DNA of 64,000 nt from Casimicrobiaceae bacterium. Its GTDB lineage: Bacteria > Pseudomonadota > Gammaproteobacteria > Burkholderiales > Casimicrobiaceae. The stretch lies in the NCBI GenBank assembly GCA_026646885.1, contig JAPKHK010000007.1:1-64000 (forward strand), in the 5' to 3' direction. The notes under the pieces are model-generated. The model saw nothing but the letters and a program-made list of their open reading frames with translations. It did not search any database and was not told the origin of the DNA. The translations under genes and the position numbers were made by a program. Shown here in pieces: positions 6,816 through 15,567 of the stretch. How positions within the stretch are numbered: the stretch's first letter is position 1; each line of letters opens with the position of its first letter.

Positions 6816-7518
6816 CTAAAGTAGGGAACCTATTTGACGGAAAATAAACCGTCATAGCGGCATCGGGCGGACCACTATTCCCAATCAAATCAACGCCCCG
6901 TCCGGTTTTAGTACGTCCTAATGAAAAACCGAAAACCATCGCTCCCATTTCTCCCGCTTTCTTGATTCGTTTGCCTCCCAGCGCCGCTGCCCCGGCACGC
7001 CCGCTCCCGGCGACCTAATTGCCGCATATGATGCGCCAATCGCCCCCACCGCTCAAGCGGTCTTGCAGCCCAAGCCCGGCCGGCCCAAAACGCGGCTCGG
7101 GGTTTTCCCAGAACCCCGTCCGCGATTCGATCAGGCGGCCACGCCCTGGAAGCCTCGCGGCGCTTTACGCCGCTGTCCGACAGGCGGGTCGCGCCACGCG
7201 CGGGCTTGGCGGGTGGGTGCGCATTGCGGGTTCTTACGCGTGAGGCGCGGGGCCCCGCCCGAGGACGTGATTTGCGGCGTCAGCGCCGCGAGGATTTCAG
7301 GGCGCGGACGCTGCCCCGCCGCCGCAGTGATAGAGAAAAAGGTCTGCCAAACAAACCCCGATACGCGCCGCTTCCGAAAAGCTGCGCCACCCTCCGGCCC
7401 GGTGACCCTGCCGGCCACACCCGTGGCCACAAAAACGCCTCAACCGCACCCGCCAAAAAATCAACGCACAGAATCCACACACTCCGCGGCAAAACTCACC
7501 CGCGCGCAGCAACAACCC
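6816..7518. other. Gene-free region beside the array head
   Basis: About 700 bp without a credible gene. A short frame (MKNRKPSLPFLPLS, stop) begins at 6921 on the plus strand, where a divergent integrase gene would begin, but nothing integrase-like follows. A small inverted repeat, GACGG-8 nt-CCGTC, lies near 6836-6853. The GC-rich open frames between 7019 and 7752 are Pro/Arg-rich and look non-coding. From about 7440 the strand is C-rich and A-rich. Confidence 0.5.
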
Positions 7519-8868
7519 TCACCCACGCACCCCCACCGACTCCCCACTCGCCGGTTCTTGTGCCCCATCCGTCTCCCGCGCCGCCGCCGCCCCGCGCGCC
7601 ACATCCACGCTGAAGAGCAGCACCAGCCCCGCCAGGAAGAAAACGCCGGTGGAGAGGATGGCCAGGCGATGGTTGCCGCCAGTGAGCAAGGTCACCAGGC
7701 CGTAGGTGACGGGGCCGAGAATGGCTGCGAGGCGCACCGCAAAAATCCATAGGCCGAAGAACTCGGCACGACGGGTTTCCGGCGCGAAGAGGCCGGCCAG
7801 CGCCCGGCCGGCGGATTGGCTGCTGCCCATACACAGCCCGGCGATGACCGCCGCCACCCAGAACGCCGGTCGCCCTTCGGCCAGGCCGGCGATGGCGGTC
7901 ATCAACACCCAGCCCGCGAGTGTGACCGCGAGCGCGGCGCGGTGACCGATGCGGTCTTGCACGTAACCCCAAGCAAAAGCGCCCAGGGCCGAAGCGATGT
8001 TCACCAAGAAAATGAGCATCATGGTCTCGGCCTGTTTGAAGCCCAAAGCCTGTTCGGCGTAAATGGCGGCCAGCGCAATCACCACCGCGATGCCGGCCTG
8101 GTAAGCCACGGCGCAAAACAACAGCCGCGTGAAATCGCGAAAGCGCTCCGCTTCTTGCCAGGTGTGGCGCAAACGGCGCAAGGAAGCGAGCAGACGATGC
8201 GCCGATTCGTCTTGGCCTTCTTGCGCTTGCGCGCGCTCGCGCAAGAGCGCGAAGGTGGCCAAGGCGGCCAGGGCGAACAAAGCGGCGGTGATCCACATCG
8301 TCACCGGCACGAACTGCGCCGCTTTTTCGCCGCGCCCTTGCGCCGCCAACACATAAGCGAGCGACAGCCCCAAACTCAACATGCCGCCAAAATAACCGAA
8401 GCTCCAGCCCCAGCCGGAGACACGGCCCAAACTTTCGGGCTTGGCGAGCTCAGGCAAAAACGCCGCGATCAACGATTCGCCATAGGTAAAAAACACATTC
8501 GACAACACCACCGCCACCACCGCAAAAGCCAGCGTGCCCGGCCCCGCCCAACCCAGGGCCGCGGTGGACAACACACAACCGACGGTGGAAAGCGCCAGCA
8601 AGCGCTTCTTGGCGGCGCGCAAATCGGCATACGCGCCGATGGCCGGCATGGTGAGCATGACCAAAACGTTGGAAACCGCCAGCGTCAGCGTCCAGGCGAA
8701 CGTGGCCCAAGCTGCGCCCTCTGCCACCACACCCACGAAATAAGCGCTGAACACCGCGGTCAACACCACCGTGGTGTAGCCCGAATTGGCGAAGTCGTAC
8801 ATGGCCCAGCCGAAGACTTCGCTTCTTTTTACGCCGGGGTTGAGCGCGTCCTGAGGAAAGGGGTTCAT
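7519..8868 (-). CDS. MFS transporter, UMF1/Atg22-like family
   Basis: A 449-residue inner-membrane carrier with about 12 hydrophobic segments. The start VFGWAMYDFANSGYTTVVLTAVF is characteristic of the UMF1 (Atg22-like) branch of the major facilitator superfamily, whose bacterial substrates are mostly unknown. The ATG at 8868 is preferred over an upstream frame. The gene stands alone on the minus strand, downstream of the binding-protein gene at 8945 with 76 bp between. It may be co-transcribed with it. Confidence 0.85.
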   Translation of the reverse strand: MNPFPQDALNPGVKRSEVFGWAMYDFANSGYTTVVLTAVFSAYFVGVVAEGAAWATFAWTLTLAVSNVLVMLTMPAIGAYADLRAAKKRLLALSTVGCVLSTAALGWAGPGTLAFAVVAVVLSNVFFTYGESLIAAFLPELAKPESLGRVSGWGWSFGYFGGMLSLGLSLAYVLAAQGRGEKAAQFVPVTMWITAALFALAALATFALLRERAQAQEGQDESAHRLLASLRRLRHTWQEAERFRDFTRLLFCAVAYQAGIAVVIALAAIYAEQALGFKQAETMMLIFLVNIASALGAFAWGYVQDRIGHRAALAVTLAGWVLMTAIAGLAEGRPAFWVAAVIAGLCMGSSQSAGRALAGLFAPETRRAEFFGLWIFAVRLAAILGPVTYGLVTLLTGGNHRLAILSTGVFFLAGLVLLFSVDVARGAAAARETDGAQEPASGESVGVRG

Positions 8869-8944
8869 GCTTTGGTTCCCTTGGTTATGCAAACGGCGGC
8901 CGCAGCCGCCGTTTGCATCCTGCCACACCGGTGTGCCAAGACGA

Positions 8945-10531
8945 TTACTTAGTCACCGTAACCCACTGCACCTCGAACCAGTTGTCCGAACGATGCACCA
9001 CGTTGACGTTGCTGCGCGCCGCCCAGGGAATGACTTGGCGGTGCAGCGGGATGCTATGCGCTTGTTCTTTCCATTCCGTGAAGGCGGCCTTGATCAGCTC
9101 CTGGCGTTTCTTGGGGTCGCCCTCGCTGCTGGAGCGGGCCGCCAAGTCGTCGAATTTGTCGTTCCGGGAGCGGCCGTAGTTGTAAGCGCCGATGCCTTTT
9201 TCGCCGGGGTTGCGCATCACCGGCGTGAGCACGGTTTCGGCGTCGGTGATGGCACCGCCCCAACCCAACATGTACATGCTGGAGTCGAACTTTTCGAGCT
9301 TGGGGAAATAGGTGGCGCGCGGCATGGCGTTGACGCGCACCTTGATTTTGAGCTGCGCCCACATGCCCGCCAACGCGATGCAGATTTCTTCGTCGTTGAT
9401 ATAGCGGTTGTTGGGGCAATCGAGCGTGACTTCGAAACCATCGGCATAACCCGCTTCGGCCATGAGCTTTTTGGCCAGCGGCAAATCGTAAGGCAGGCGT
9501 TTTTCGATCGCCGAATCGTGATAATACGCCGCGGGCGAAGGCGAATAACCGCCGGTCGGGTAGCTCTGATTGTTCATGAGCTTGACCTTCATGGTCTCGA
9601 TGTCGATGGCATGATAGAGCGCCTTGCGTACGCGCACATCCTTGAAGGGGTTCTTGCCCTTGACGCTGCCGTACAACAGCTCGTCGCGATGCTGGTCCAT
9701 GCCGATGAACACCACGCGGTTCTCCGGGCCGTCGATGATCTTCACCCCGGCGGTGTTGCGCAAGCGGGCCACATCGCGCGGGGCGGGGTCGAGCACGAAA
9801 TCGATTTCGCCAGACACCAGCGCGGCCAGGCGCGTGGCATCGTTGGCGATGGGCGTAAAGACGATTTCTTGCACATTGCCTTCGTGTTTGCCCCACCAAT
9901 TGGGGTTGCGCTTATACACCGTCTTGATGCCGGGGGCGCGGCTCACCAGCATATAGGGGCCGGTGCCGTTGGCGTTCATCGCGGCGTGGGTTTCTTCCTT
10001 GTTCTTGAAATCGAGGGGTTTCATCACCTTGTATTTTTCCGACCACGTTTTGCTCATGATCCACAAGGTATCGAGGTGTTCCAGGAAAATGGGGTTCACC
10101 GCCGGCAGACGAAACTCCACGGTGACGTCGTCAATCTTTACCGGCTCGCCCACACGCGCGGCATAGTTGTTGATTTGCGAAGTCAGCTCCTGGCCGCGCT
10201 TGATGGAGAAGACCACGTCGTCGGCAGTGAAGGCGCTGCCATCATGAAACTTCACCCCCTGGCGCAGCTTGAAGCGCCAGGTGGTGGGGCCGGTCTGCTC
10301 CCAGGAGGTGGCGAGGCTGGGTGCTAAGGCCAGTTTCTTGTCGCGGGTGGTCAGGCGCTCGTAAACCTGGCCGTTCATCATGTTGGTCATGGATTCATTC
10401 TGCGAATGCGGGTCCATGGTTTGCGGATCGCCTTGGCTGGCCCAGCGCAGGGTTTGCGCGGCGAGCGGGGTCGACAAGGAAAATGCTGCGGCGCACACAA
10501 GAGCGCCGATCAAACGCGACGGAAAGCGCAT
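8945..10531 (-). CDS. Periplasmic oligopeptide-binding protein (SBP family 5), copy 1
   Basis: A 528-residue extracytoplasmic solute-binding protein. A signal peptide (MRFPSRLIGALVCAAAFSLSTPLAAQ) is followed by the family-5 start TLRWASQGDPQTMDPHSQNE, the motif GVKFHDGSAFTADDVVFSI and NPFKDVRVRKALYHAID. Such proteins deliver di- or oligopeptides, or similar ligands, to Dpp/Opp permeases. The ATG at 10531 has a strong GGAGGAGG site. The gene diverges from the permease gene at 10911 and is a paralogue of the binding protein at 13127, so two receptors may share one transporter. Confidence 0.92.
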   Translation of the reverse strand: MRFPSRLIGALVCAAAFSLSTPLAAQTLRWASQGDPQTMDPHSQNESMTNMMNGQVYERLTTRDKKLALAPSLATSWEQTGPTTWRFKLRQGVKFHDGSAFTADDVVFSIKRGQELTSQINNYAARVGEPVKIDDVTVEFRLPAVNPIFLEHLDTLWIMSKTWSEKYKVMKPLDFKNKEETHAAMNANGTGPYMLVSRAPGIKTVYKRNPNWWGKHEGNVQEIVFTPIANDATRLAALVSGEIDFVLDPAPRDVARLRNTAGVKIIDGPENRVVFIGMDQHRDELLYGSVKGKNPFKDVRVRKALYHAIDIETMKVKLMNNQSYPTGGYSPSPAAYYHDSAIEKRLPYDLPLAKKLMAEAGYADGFEVTLDCPNNRYINDEEICIALAGMWAQLKIKVRVNAMPRATYFPKLEKFDSSMYMLGWGGAITDAETVLTPVMRNPGEKGIGAYNYGRSRNDKFDDLAARSSSEGDPKKRQELIKAAFTEWKEQAHSIPLHRQVIPWAARSNVNVVHRSDNWFEVQWVTVTK

Positions 10532-10824
10532 TTCAACCTCCTCCGGGTAGGGAATTTTCCACCGTCGGCTTGTGACCGCGGCGGTGGCGGCAGTATCAAC
10601 TAGCGGCCGAAGCGGGTCAATCGGCGCAGCGCCCTGGAGCCCCAAGCAGTTTGCGCTGGACGTTAGGCGCAAAATCGGCAGAAAATGTCGCCGGCGGTGA
10701 ACCGCCAGGGCGCGGCCCCCACGGTATACTCGGGCGCCCAAGGCCAGCGCCCCCGGTGATCCAGCGGTTGGGGGAGCCCGCCGAGGCCAAACCGACAAAA
10801 AGTTTCATTCGAGGAGGGTGTCTT

Positions 10825-10911
10825 TTGCAGCGAGCATTTTTCGCTCTCGCCGGGAATCGCGCAGCGCGCGCGACTCTACCGCTCGCCTTGCGCATCCCTC
10901 CGACCGCCTGA
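10825..10911 (+). CDS. Possible 28-residue leader ORF coupled to the permease gene
   Basis: A TTG codon at 10825 stands 6 bp after a strong GAGGAGGG. It opens a 28-codon frame (starting MQRAFFALAGNRAARA) that ends with TGA at 10909-10911, overlapping the permease ATG as TGATG. The permease start itself has no obvious ribosome site, so coupled translation is plausible. An alternative is that the permease frame simply starts further upstream. Confidence 0.35.
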   Translation: MQRAFFALAGNRAARATLPLALRIPPTA

Positions 10912-11894
10912 TGATCGCTTTCATCCTTCGGCGCTTTGCCCAGGCCGTGGTGGTCATGTTGAGCGTGGCCTTCATCGCCTTCATGTTGTTTCAGTATGTC
11001 GGTGATCCGGTGACCAACCTGCTGGGTCAAGATGCCACCCCGCAGCAGCGCGCTCAATTGCGCGCCGACCTGGGGCTGGATCAACCTTTTCCGGTGCAGT
11101 TCGCCAAGTTCGTGGGCAACGCGCTGCAAGGTGAATTCGGTTTGAGTTTGCGGCAGGGCCGCAAGGTGTCTTCGCTCATCGTCGAGCGTTTTCCGGCCAC
11201 CATGGAACTGGCGCTCACCGCGGCGATACTGGCCTTGGTGGTGGGCGTGCCCATGGGTGTGTACGCTGCCTTGAAGCGCGGCAATTTCTGGTCGCAAGCG
11301 ATGATGACCTTTTCTTTGCTGGGCGTTTCTTTGCCCACGTTTCTCATCGGCATCCTGCTGATCTTGTTTTTTGCCGTGATCTTGAAGATCCTGCCGAGCT
11401 TCGGGCGCGGCGAAGTCATCGCGCTGGGCGCTTGGACCACCGGCTGGCTCACCTGGGATGGCTGGAAACATCTGCTCCTGCCGGCGGTCACGCTGTCGAT
11501 CTACCAGCTCACCTTGATCATGCGCCTGGTGCGCGCCGAAATGCTCGAAGTGCTGCGCACCGACTACATCAAGTTCGCCCGCGCTCGGGGTTTGCAGGAC
11601 CGCGCCATCTACTTCGGGCACGCGCTCAAGAACACCCTGGTGCCGGTGATTACCATTACTGGTTTGCAACTGGGCGGGCTCATCGCCTTTGCCATCATCA
11701 CCGAAACGGTGTTTCAATGGCCGGGCATGGGGCTCTTGTTCATCCAGGCGGTGCAGTTTGCCGACATTCCGGTGATGGCGGCTTATTTGTGCCTGATCGC
11801 GCTGATTTTTGTGGTCATCAACCTGATCGTCGATTTGCTCTATTTCGCCGTGGACCCGCGGCTGCGTATGGAAAAAAGCGGAGGCGCCCACTGA
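10911..11894 (+). CDS. ABC transporter permease, DppB/OppB type
   Basis: A 327-residue inner-membrane permease of the peptide/nickel family. It begins MIAFILRRFAQAVVVMLSVAFIAFMLF and carries the EAA-like loop ARARGLQDRAIYFGHALKNTLVPVITI that contacts the ATPases. About six spans are visible. It ends TGATG, overlapping the amidohydrolase start by 1 bp, so it heads a rightward operon. The usual partner permease (DppC type) is not adjacent but lies about 3.7 kb downstream. Confidence 0.92.
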   Translation: MIAFILRRFAQAVVVMLSVAFIAFMLFQYVGDPVTNLLGQDATPQQRAQLRADLGLDQPFPVQFAKFVGNALQGEFGLSLRQGRKVSSLIVERFPATMELALTAAILALVVGVPMGVYAALKRGNFWSQAMMTFSLLGVSLPTFLIGILLILFFAVILKILPSFGRGEVIALGAWTTGWLTWDGWKHLLLPAVTLSIYQLTLIMRLVRAEMLEVLRTDYIKFARARGLQDRAIYFGHALKNTLVPVITITGLQLGGLIAFAIITETVFQWPGMGLLFIQAVQFADIPVMAAYLCLIALIFVVINLIVDLLYFAVDPRLRMEKSGGAH

Positions 11895-13114
11895 TGCGCA
11901 AAGTGAAAGTTCAAGGTGCGGCCTATGCCGCGTTGCAGGAACAGGCGGGCGAGCTGGTGTCGTTTCGCCGCGACTTGCACGCTCATCCGGAAATCGGTTT
12001 CGAAGAAAAGCGCACCGCGGCGCGCGTAGTGGAAGCGCTCAAAACCGCCGGTGTGGACGAAATCCACACCGGCATCGGCAAAACCGGCGTAGTCGCGGTG
12101 ATCGAAGGGCGCGAGAAAAACGCCGCGCGCAGCATCGGCCTGCGCGCCGACATGGACGCCTTGTGCATGCACGAAGAAAATGACTTCGCCTGGCGCTCCG
12201 CGCACAAGGGCGTGATGCACGGCTGCGGTCACGATGGGCACACCGCCATGCTGGTAGGCGCGGCGCGTTATCTCGCCAAGACCCGCAATTTCGCCGGCCG
12301 CGCGGTGCTCATTTTCCAGCCCGGCGAAGAAGGCTTCGCCGGCGCCAAGGCGATGATCGACGACGGGCTCTTCGAGCGCTTTCCCGTCGATGCCGTCTAC
12401 GCCATGCACAACTGGCCCTCGTTGCCGCCGGGGCAGATCGGGGTGCGCGGTGGTCCGGTGATGGCGGCCGCCGACCGCTTCGAAATTCTCATCCAGGGCC
12501 GCGGCGGGCATGGCGCCCACCCCGAGCTCACCATCGACCCGGTGCTGGTGGCCGGGCACATCATCACCGCGGCGCAGAGTTTGGTGTCGCGCAATGTCGA
12601 TCCGGTCGAACACGCGGTGGTGAGCATGTGCTCCATTCAAGCGGGCGACCCCGGCGCCTACAGCGTCATTCCGCGCGAGGCGCGCATCGTCGGCACAGCC
12701 CGGAGCTTCAAAATCGACGTGCAGAATTTGCTCGAAGAACGCCTGGGGCGCTTGGTGGAATCGGTGGCACTCGGCCTCGGCGCGACCGCGACCCTGACCT
12801 ACCAGCGCAACTACCCGGCCACTATCAATTCCGAAGCGGAAGCCAACTTCGCCGCCGATGTGGCCGAACGGCTCGTGGGCGAAGCGAACGTGGTGCGCGA
12901 CTTGCCACCTTCCATGGGTGCCGAGGATTTTTCTTTCATGCTGCAAGTGCGCCCCGGCGCGTATTTGCGCCTGGGTCAAGGCGGCCAAGGCGGCTGCTTC
13001 CTGCACAATTCGCGTTACGATTTCAACGATGAGGTTTTGCCCCTGGGTGCCGCGCTGTATGCGTCGCTCGTCGAGCAAGGCCTTGCACCCCGTTCTCCCG
13101 CAACATCAACTTGA
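11894..13114 (+). CDS. M20D amidohydrolase (hippurate hydrolase-like)
   Basis: A 406-residue cytoplasmic metallo-amidohydrolase of the HipO/IAA-amino-acid hydrolase group, which cleaves N-acyl amino acids or peptides. It shows FRRDLHAHPEIGFEE, GLRADMDAL, HGCGHDGHTAML (Cys and His ligands near residues 108-112), FQPGEEG and PPSMGAEDFSFML. No signal peptide is present. It sits inside the peptide-transporter operon, between the permease (1-bp overlap) and the second binding-protein gene (12 bp on), so it probably processes the imported compound. Confidence 0.9.
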   Translation: MRKVKVQGAAYAALQEQAGELVSFRRDLHAHPEIGFEEKRTAARVVEALKTAGVDEIHTGIGKTGVVAVIEGREKNAARSIGLRADMDALCMHEENDFAWRSAHKGVMHGCGHDGHTAMLVGAARYLAKTRNFAGRAVLIFQPGEEGFAGAKAMIDDGLFERFPVDAVYAMHNWPSLPPGQIGVRGGPVMAAADRFEILIQGRGGHGAHPELTIDPVLVAGHIITAAQSLVSRNVDPVEHAVVSMCSIQAGDPGAYSVIPREARIVGTARSFKIDVQNLLEERLGRLVESVALGLGATATLTYQRNYPATINSEAEANFAADVAERLVGEANVVRDLPPSMGAEDFSFMLQVRPGAYLRLGQGGQGGCFLHNSRYDFNDEVLPLGAALYASLVEQGLAPRSPATST

Positions 13115-13126
13115 GGAGGAAACACC

Positions 13127-14698
13127 ATGAAGAAACTTCAAACCACCCTGCTGGCCGCGCTGCTCGCGCTAGCCTGCGCTGGCGCGCAGAGTGCGACGCT
13201 GCGCCTGGCAAACCAGGGCGACTCGACCTCGATGGACCCGCATTCCTTGAACGAGTCGCTGCAACTGTCTTTCACCGGCAACGTCTATGAGCCCCTGGTG
13301 GGCCGCGACAAAAAGCTGGGTCTGGTGCCCCTGCTGGCGACCTCCTGGAAACAAACCTCACCCACGGTCTGGCGCTTCGAGCTGCGCAAAGGCGTGAAAT
13401 TCCATGACGGCCAGCCCTTCACCGCCGACGACGTGCTGTTCACCTTCGATCGCATCCGCGGCGAAGGCTCGGACATGAAAAGCTACGCCACCACCGTCAA
13501 GGAAGTGCGCAAGGTCGATAGCCACACCGTGGACATCGAAACCTCGGCACCTTTCCCCATCCTGCCGGATGTCATGACCTTCGTGTACATGATGAACAAG
13601 GCCTGGTGCGTAGAAAACAAAGCCATGCAGCCGGTAGACCGCAGGAAAGGCGTGGAAAACGCCGCGAGCTTCCGCGCCAACGGCACTGGCGCCTTCAAAC
13701 TGAAAGAGCGCCAACCCGGCACGCGGACCGTGCTGGTGAAAAACACCGCTTATTGGGACAAGGTGGAAAGCAACGTCGATGAAGTGATCTTCACGCCCAT
13801 CGGCAACGACGCCACGCGCGTCGCCGCCTTGCTTTCCGGCGAAATCGACCTCATGGAGCCGGTGCCCCTGCAAGACGTGGCGCGCCTGCAAGCCAACCCC
13901 AACCTCAAGGTGTTGCAGGGGCCTGAGCTGCGTACCATTTTCCTGGGGCTGGACCAGAAACGCGACGAACTGCAATTCTCCAGCGTCAAGGGCAAAAACC
14001 CCTTCAAAGACGTGCGCGTGCGCCGCGCCTTTTATCAGGCCATCGACATCGAAGGTATCAAGAAGAGCGTGATGCGCGGCGCTTCCGCTCCGACCGCTTT
14101 GATGGTGGCACCGGGCATTCGCGGTTTCGTCGCCGACATGAACAAGCGCTTGCCGTATGACCCCGCCGCCGCGAAGAAACTTTTGGCCGAAGCGGGTTAC
14201 CCCGACGGCTTCGAAGTTGGCATGAACTGCCCCAACGACCGTTACGTCAACGACGGCGAAATCTGCCAGGCCGTCGCCGCCAACCTCGCGCGCATAGGCG
14301 TCAAGGTCAACTTGCAGGCCGAAGCCAAAGCGACCTACTTCCCGAAAATTCTGCGCCGCGACACGAGCTTCTACCTCCTGGGCTGGACACCTTCGACCTA
14401 CGACTCGCACAACGTCTTGAACGCCATCATGGGCACGCCCAGCGACAAAGGCCGCGGCCAGTTCAACCTCGGGAGCTACAGCAACGCGCGCATCGATGAA
14501 ATCACCGCCCTGGTGCAAAGCGAAACCGACGACAAAAAACGCAACGCGCTGATCGCCGAAGCGTTCAAGATCCACGCCGACGAAGTGGGCCATATTCCGC
14601 TGCATCAACAAGCGCTGGCCTGGGCCGCGAAGAAATCCGTCGAAGTCGTCCAATTGCCTGACAACATCATGCCGCTCAAGTGGGTGGTGGTGAAGTAA
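13127..14698 (+). CDS. Periplasmic oligopeptide-binding protein (SBP family 5), copy 2
   Basis: A 523-residue binding protein with signal peptide MKKLQTTLLAALLALACAGAQSA and the motifs LRLANQGDSTSMDPHSLNE, GVKFHDGQPFTADDVLF and NPFKDVRVRRAFYQAID. It is clearly paralogous to the protein encoded at 8945. GAGGAGGAAA precedes the ATG at 13127. The end of the coding sequence (NIMPLKWVVVK) is part of the repeat unit that fills the next 700 bp, and the region around the stop can fold with the sequence after it. Confidence 0.93.
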   Translation: MKKLQTTLLAALLALACAGAQSATLRLANQGDSTSMDPHSLNESLQLSFTGNVYEPLVGRDKKLGLVPLLATSWKQTSPTVWRFELRKGVKFHDGQPFTADDVLFTFDRIRGEGSDMKSYATTVKEVRKVDSHTVDIETSAPFPILPDVMTFVYMMNKAWCVENKAMQPVDRRKGVENAASFRANGTGAFKLKERQPGTRTVLVKNTAYWDKVESNVDEVIFTPIGNDATRVAALLSGEIDLMEPVPLQDVARLQANPNLKVLQGPELRTIFLGLDQKRDELQFSSVKGKNPFKDVRVRRAFYQAIDIEGIKKSVMRGASAPTALMVAPGIRGFVADMNKRLPYDPAAAKKLLAEAGYPDGFEVGMNCPNDRYVNDGEICQAVAANLARIGVKVNLQAEAKATYFPKILRRDTSFYLLGWTPSTYDSHNVLNAIMGTPSDKGRGQFNLGSYSNARIDEITALVQSETDDKKRNALIAEAFKIHADEVGHIPLHQQALAWAAKKSVEVVQLPDNIMPLKWVVVK

Positions 14699-15425
14699 TG
14701 GCGCAAGGCATGATGTTGCGGTGTAGGCTGACTGGGCGCGCAGCGACCAGTCAAGCGGCGCAGCCGCGGCCGAAGCCACAACATCATGCCTCTGAAATGG
14801 GTGGTGATGAAGTAAGGGCGCAAGGCATGATGTTGCGGCGTAGGCTGACTTGGCGCGCAGCGACCAGTCAAGCGGCGCAGCCGCGGCCGGAGCCACAACA
14901 TCGCCCTACGGTGATGAAGTAATGGCGCAAGGCATGATGTTGCGGTGTAGGCTGACTGGGCGCGCAGCGACCAGTCAAGCGGCGCAGCCGCGGCCGAAGC
15001 CACAACATCATGCCGCTCAAGTGGGTGGTGGTGAAGTAATGGCACAAGGCATGATGTTGCGGCGTAGGCTGACTTGGCGCGCAGCGACCAGTCAAGCGGC
15101 GCAGCCGCGGCCGGAGCCACAACATCGCCCTACGGTGATGAAGTAATGGCGCAAGGCATGATGTTGCGGTGTAGGCTGACTGGGCGCGCAGCGACCAGTC
15201 AAGCGGCGCAGCCGCGGCCGAAGCCACAACATCATGCCGCTCAAGTGGGTGGTGGTGAAGTAATGGCACAAGGCATGATGTTGCGGCGTAGGCTGACTTG
15301 GCGCGCAGCGACCAGTCAAGCGGCGCAGCCGCGGCCGGAGCCACAACATCGCCCTACGGTGATGAAGTAATGGCGCAAGGCATGATGTTGCGGTGTAGGC
15401 TGACTGGGCGCGCAGCGACCAGTCA
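14663..15425. repeat. Tandem hairpin repeat array derived from the end of the SBP gene
   Basis: Seven units start at 14701, 14818, 14925, 15042, 15149, 15266 and 15373, with spacings alternating between 117 and 107 bp. This gives a 224-bp higher-order period, and the copies at 14925 and 15149 look identical. Each unit runs from GGCATGATGTTGCGG through an inner palindrome (GACTGG...CCAGTC) to CCACAACATC(ATGCC), so most units can fold into a long hairpin. The linkers copy the last codons of the preceding binding-protein gene, including its stop. In the first unit the copy differs by synonymous changes. Short open frames inside the array are products of the repeat. The placement matches BIME-type repeats between a binding-protein gene and its permease gene. 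Confidence 0.92.
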
Positions 15426-15452
15426 GCCGCAGCCCTCCGCACCGCCGCCCCC

Positions 15453-15540
15453 GGTAGGAGCGCCGGAAGGCGCGAGCTTTTTCCCGAAATCGCCGCGGTG
15501 CTGCAAGAAGCAGAACCTCGCGGTTGCCGCCGCTCCTACC
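15453..15540. repeat. REP-like inverted repeat
   Basis: GGTAGGAGCG at 15453 pairs with CGCTCCTACC ending at 15540. Inner GC-rich arms GCGCCGGAAGGCGCGAGC and CTCGCGG lie between. The GTAGGAGCG-type palindrome resembles REP elements of many proteobacteria. It stands between the tandem array and the permease gene at 15568. The same GCGCCGGAAGGCG core recurs at 25822-25884. Confidence 0.7.
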
Positions 15541-15567
15541 TAACCCCAAGCACGCTCACGCGCAAAC

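Noticed and set aside
7063-7752. Long plus-strand ORF as a possible integrase
   Set aside because: It is Pro/Arg-rich, lacks tyrosine-recombinase motifs and continues into the antisense of the MFS gene.
14701-15425. Regular repeats resembling a CRISPR array
   Set aside because: The repeats are over 100 bp, nearly contiguous, and have no unique spacers or cas genes. They are tandem duplications with internal hairpins.
14680-15442. Overlapping ORFs inside the repeat array on both strands
   Set aside because: Their products simply restate the repeat unit and change with its phase; no start site or domain supports them.
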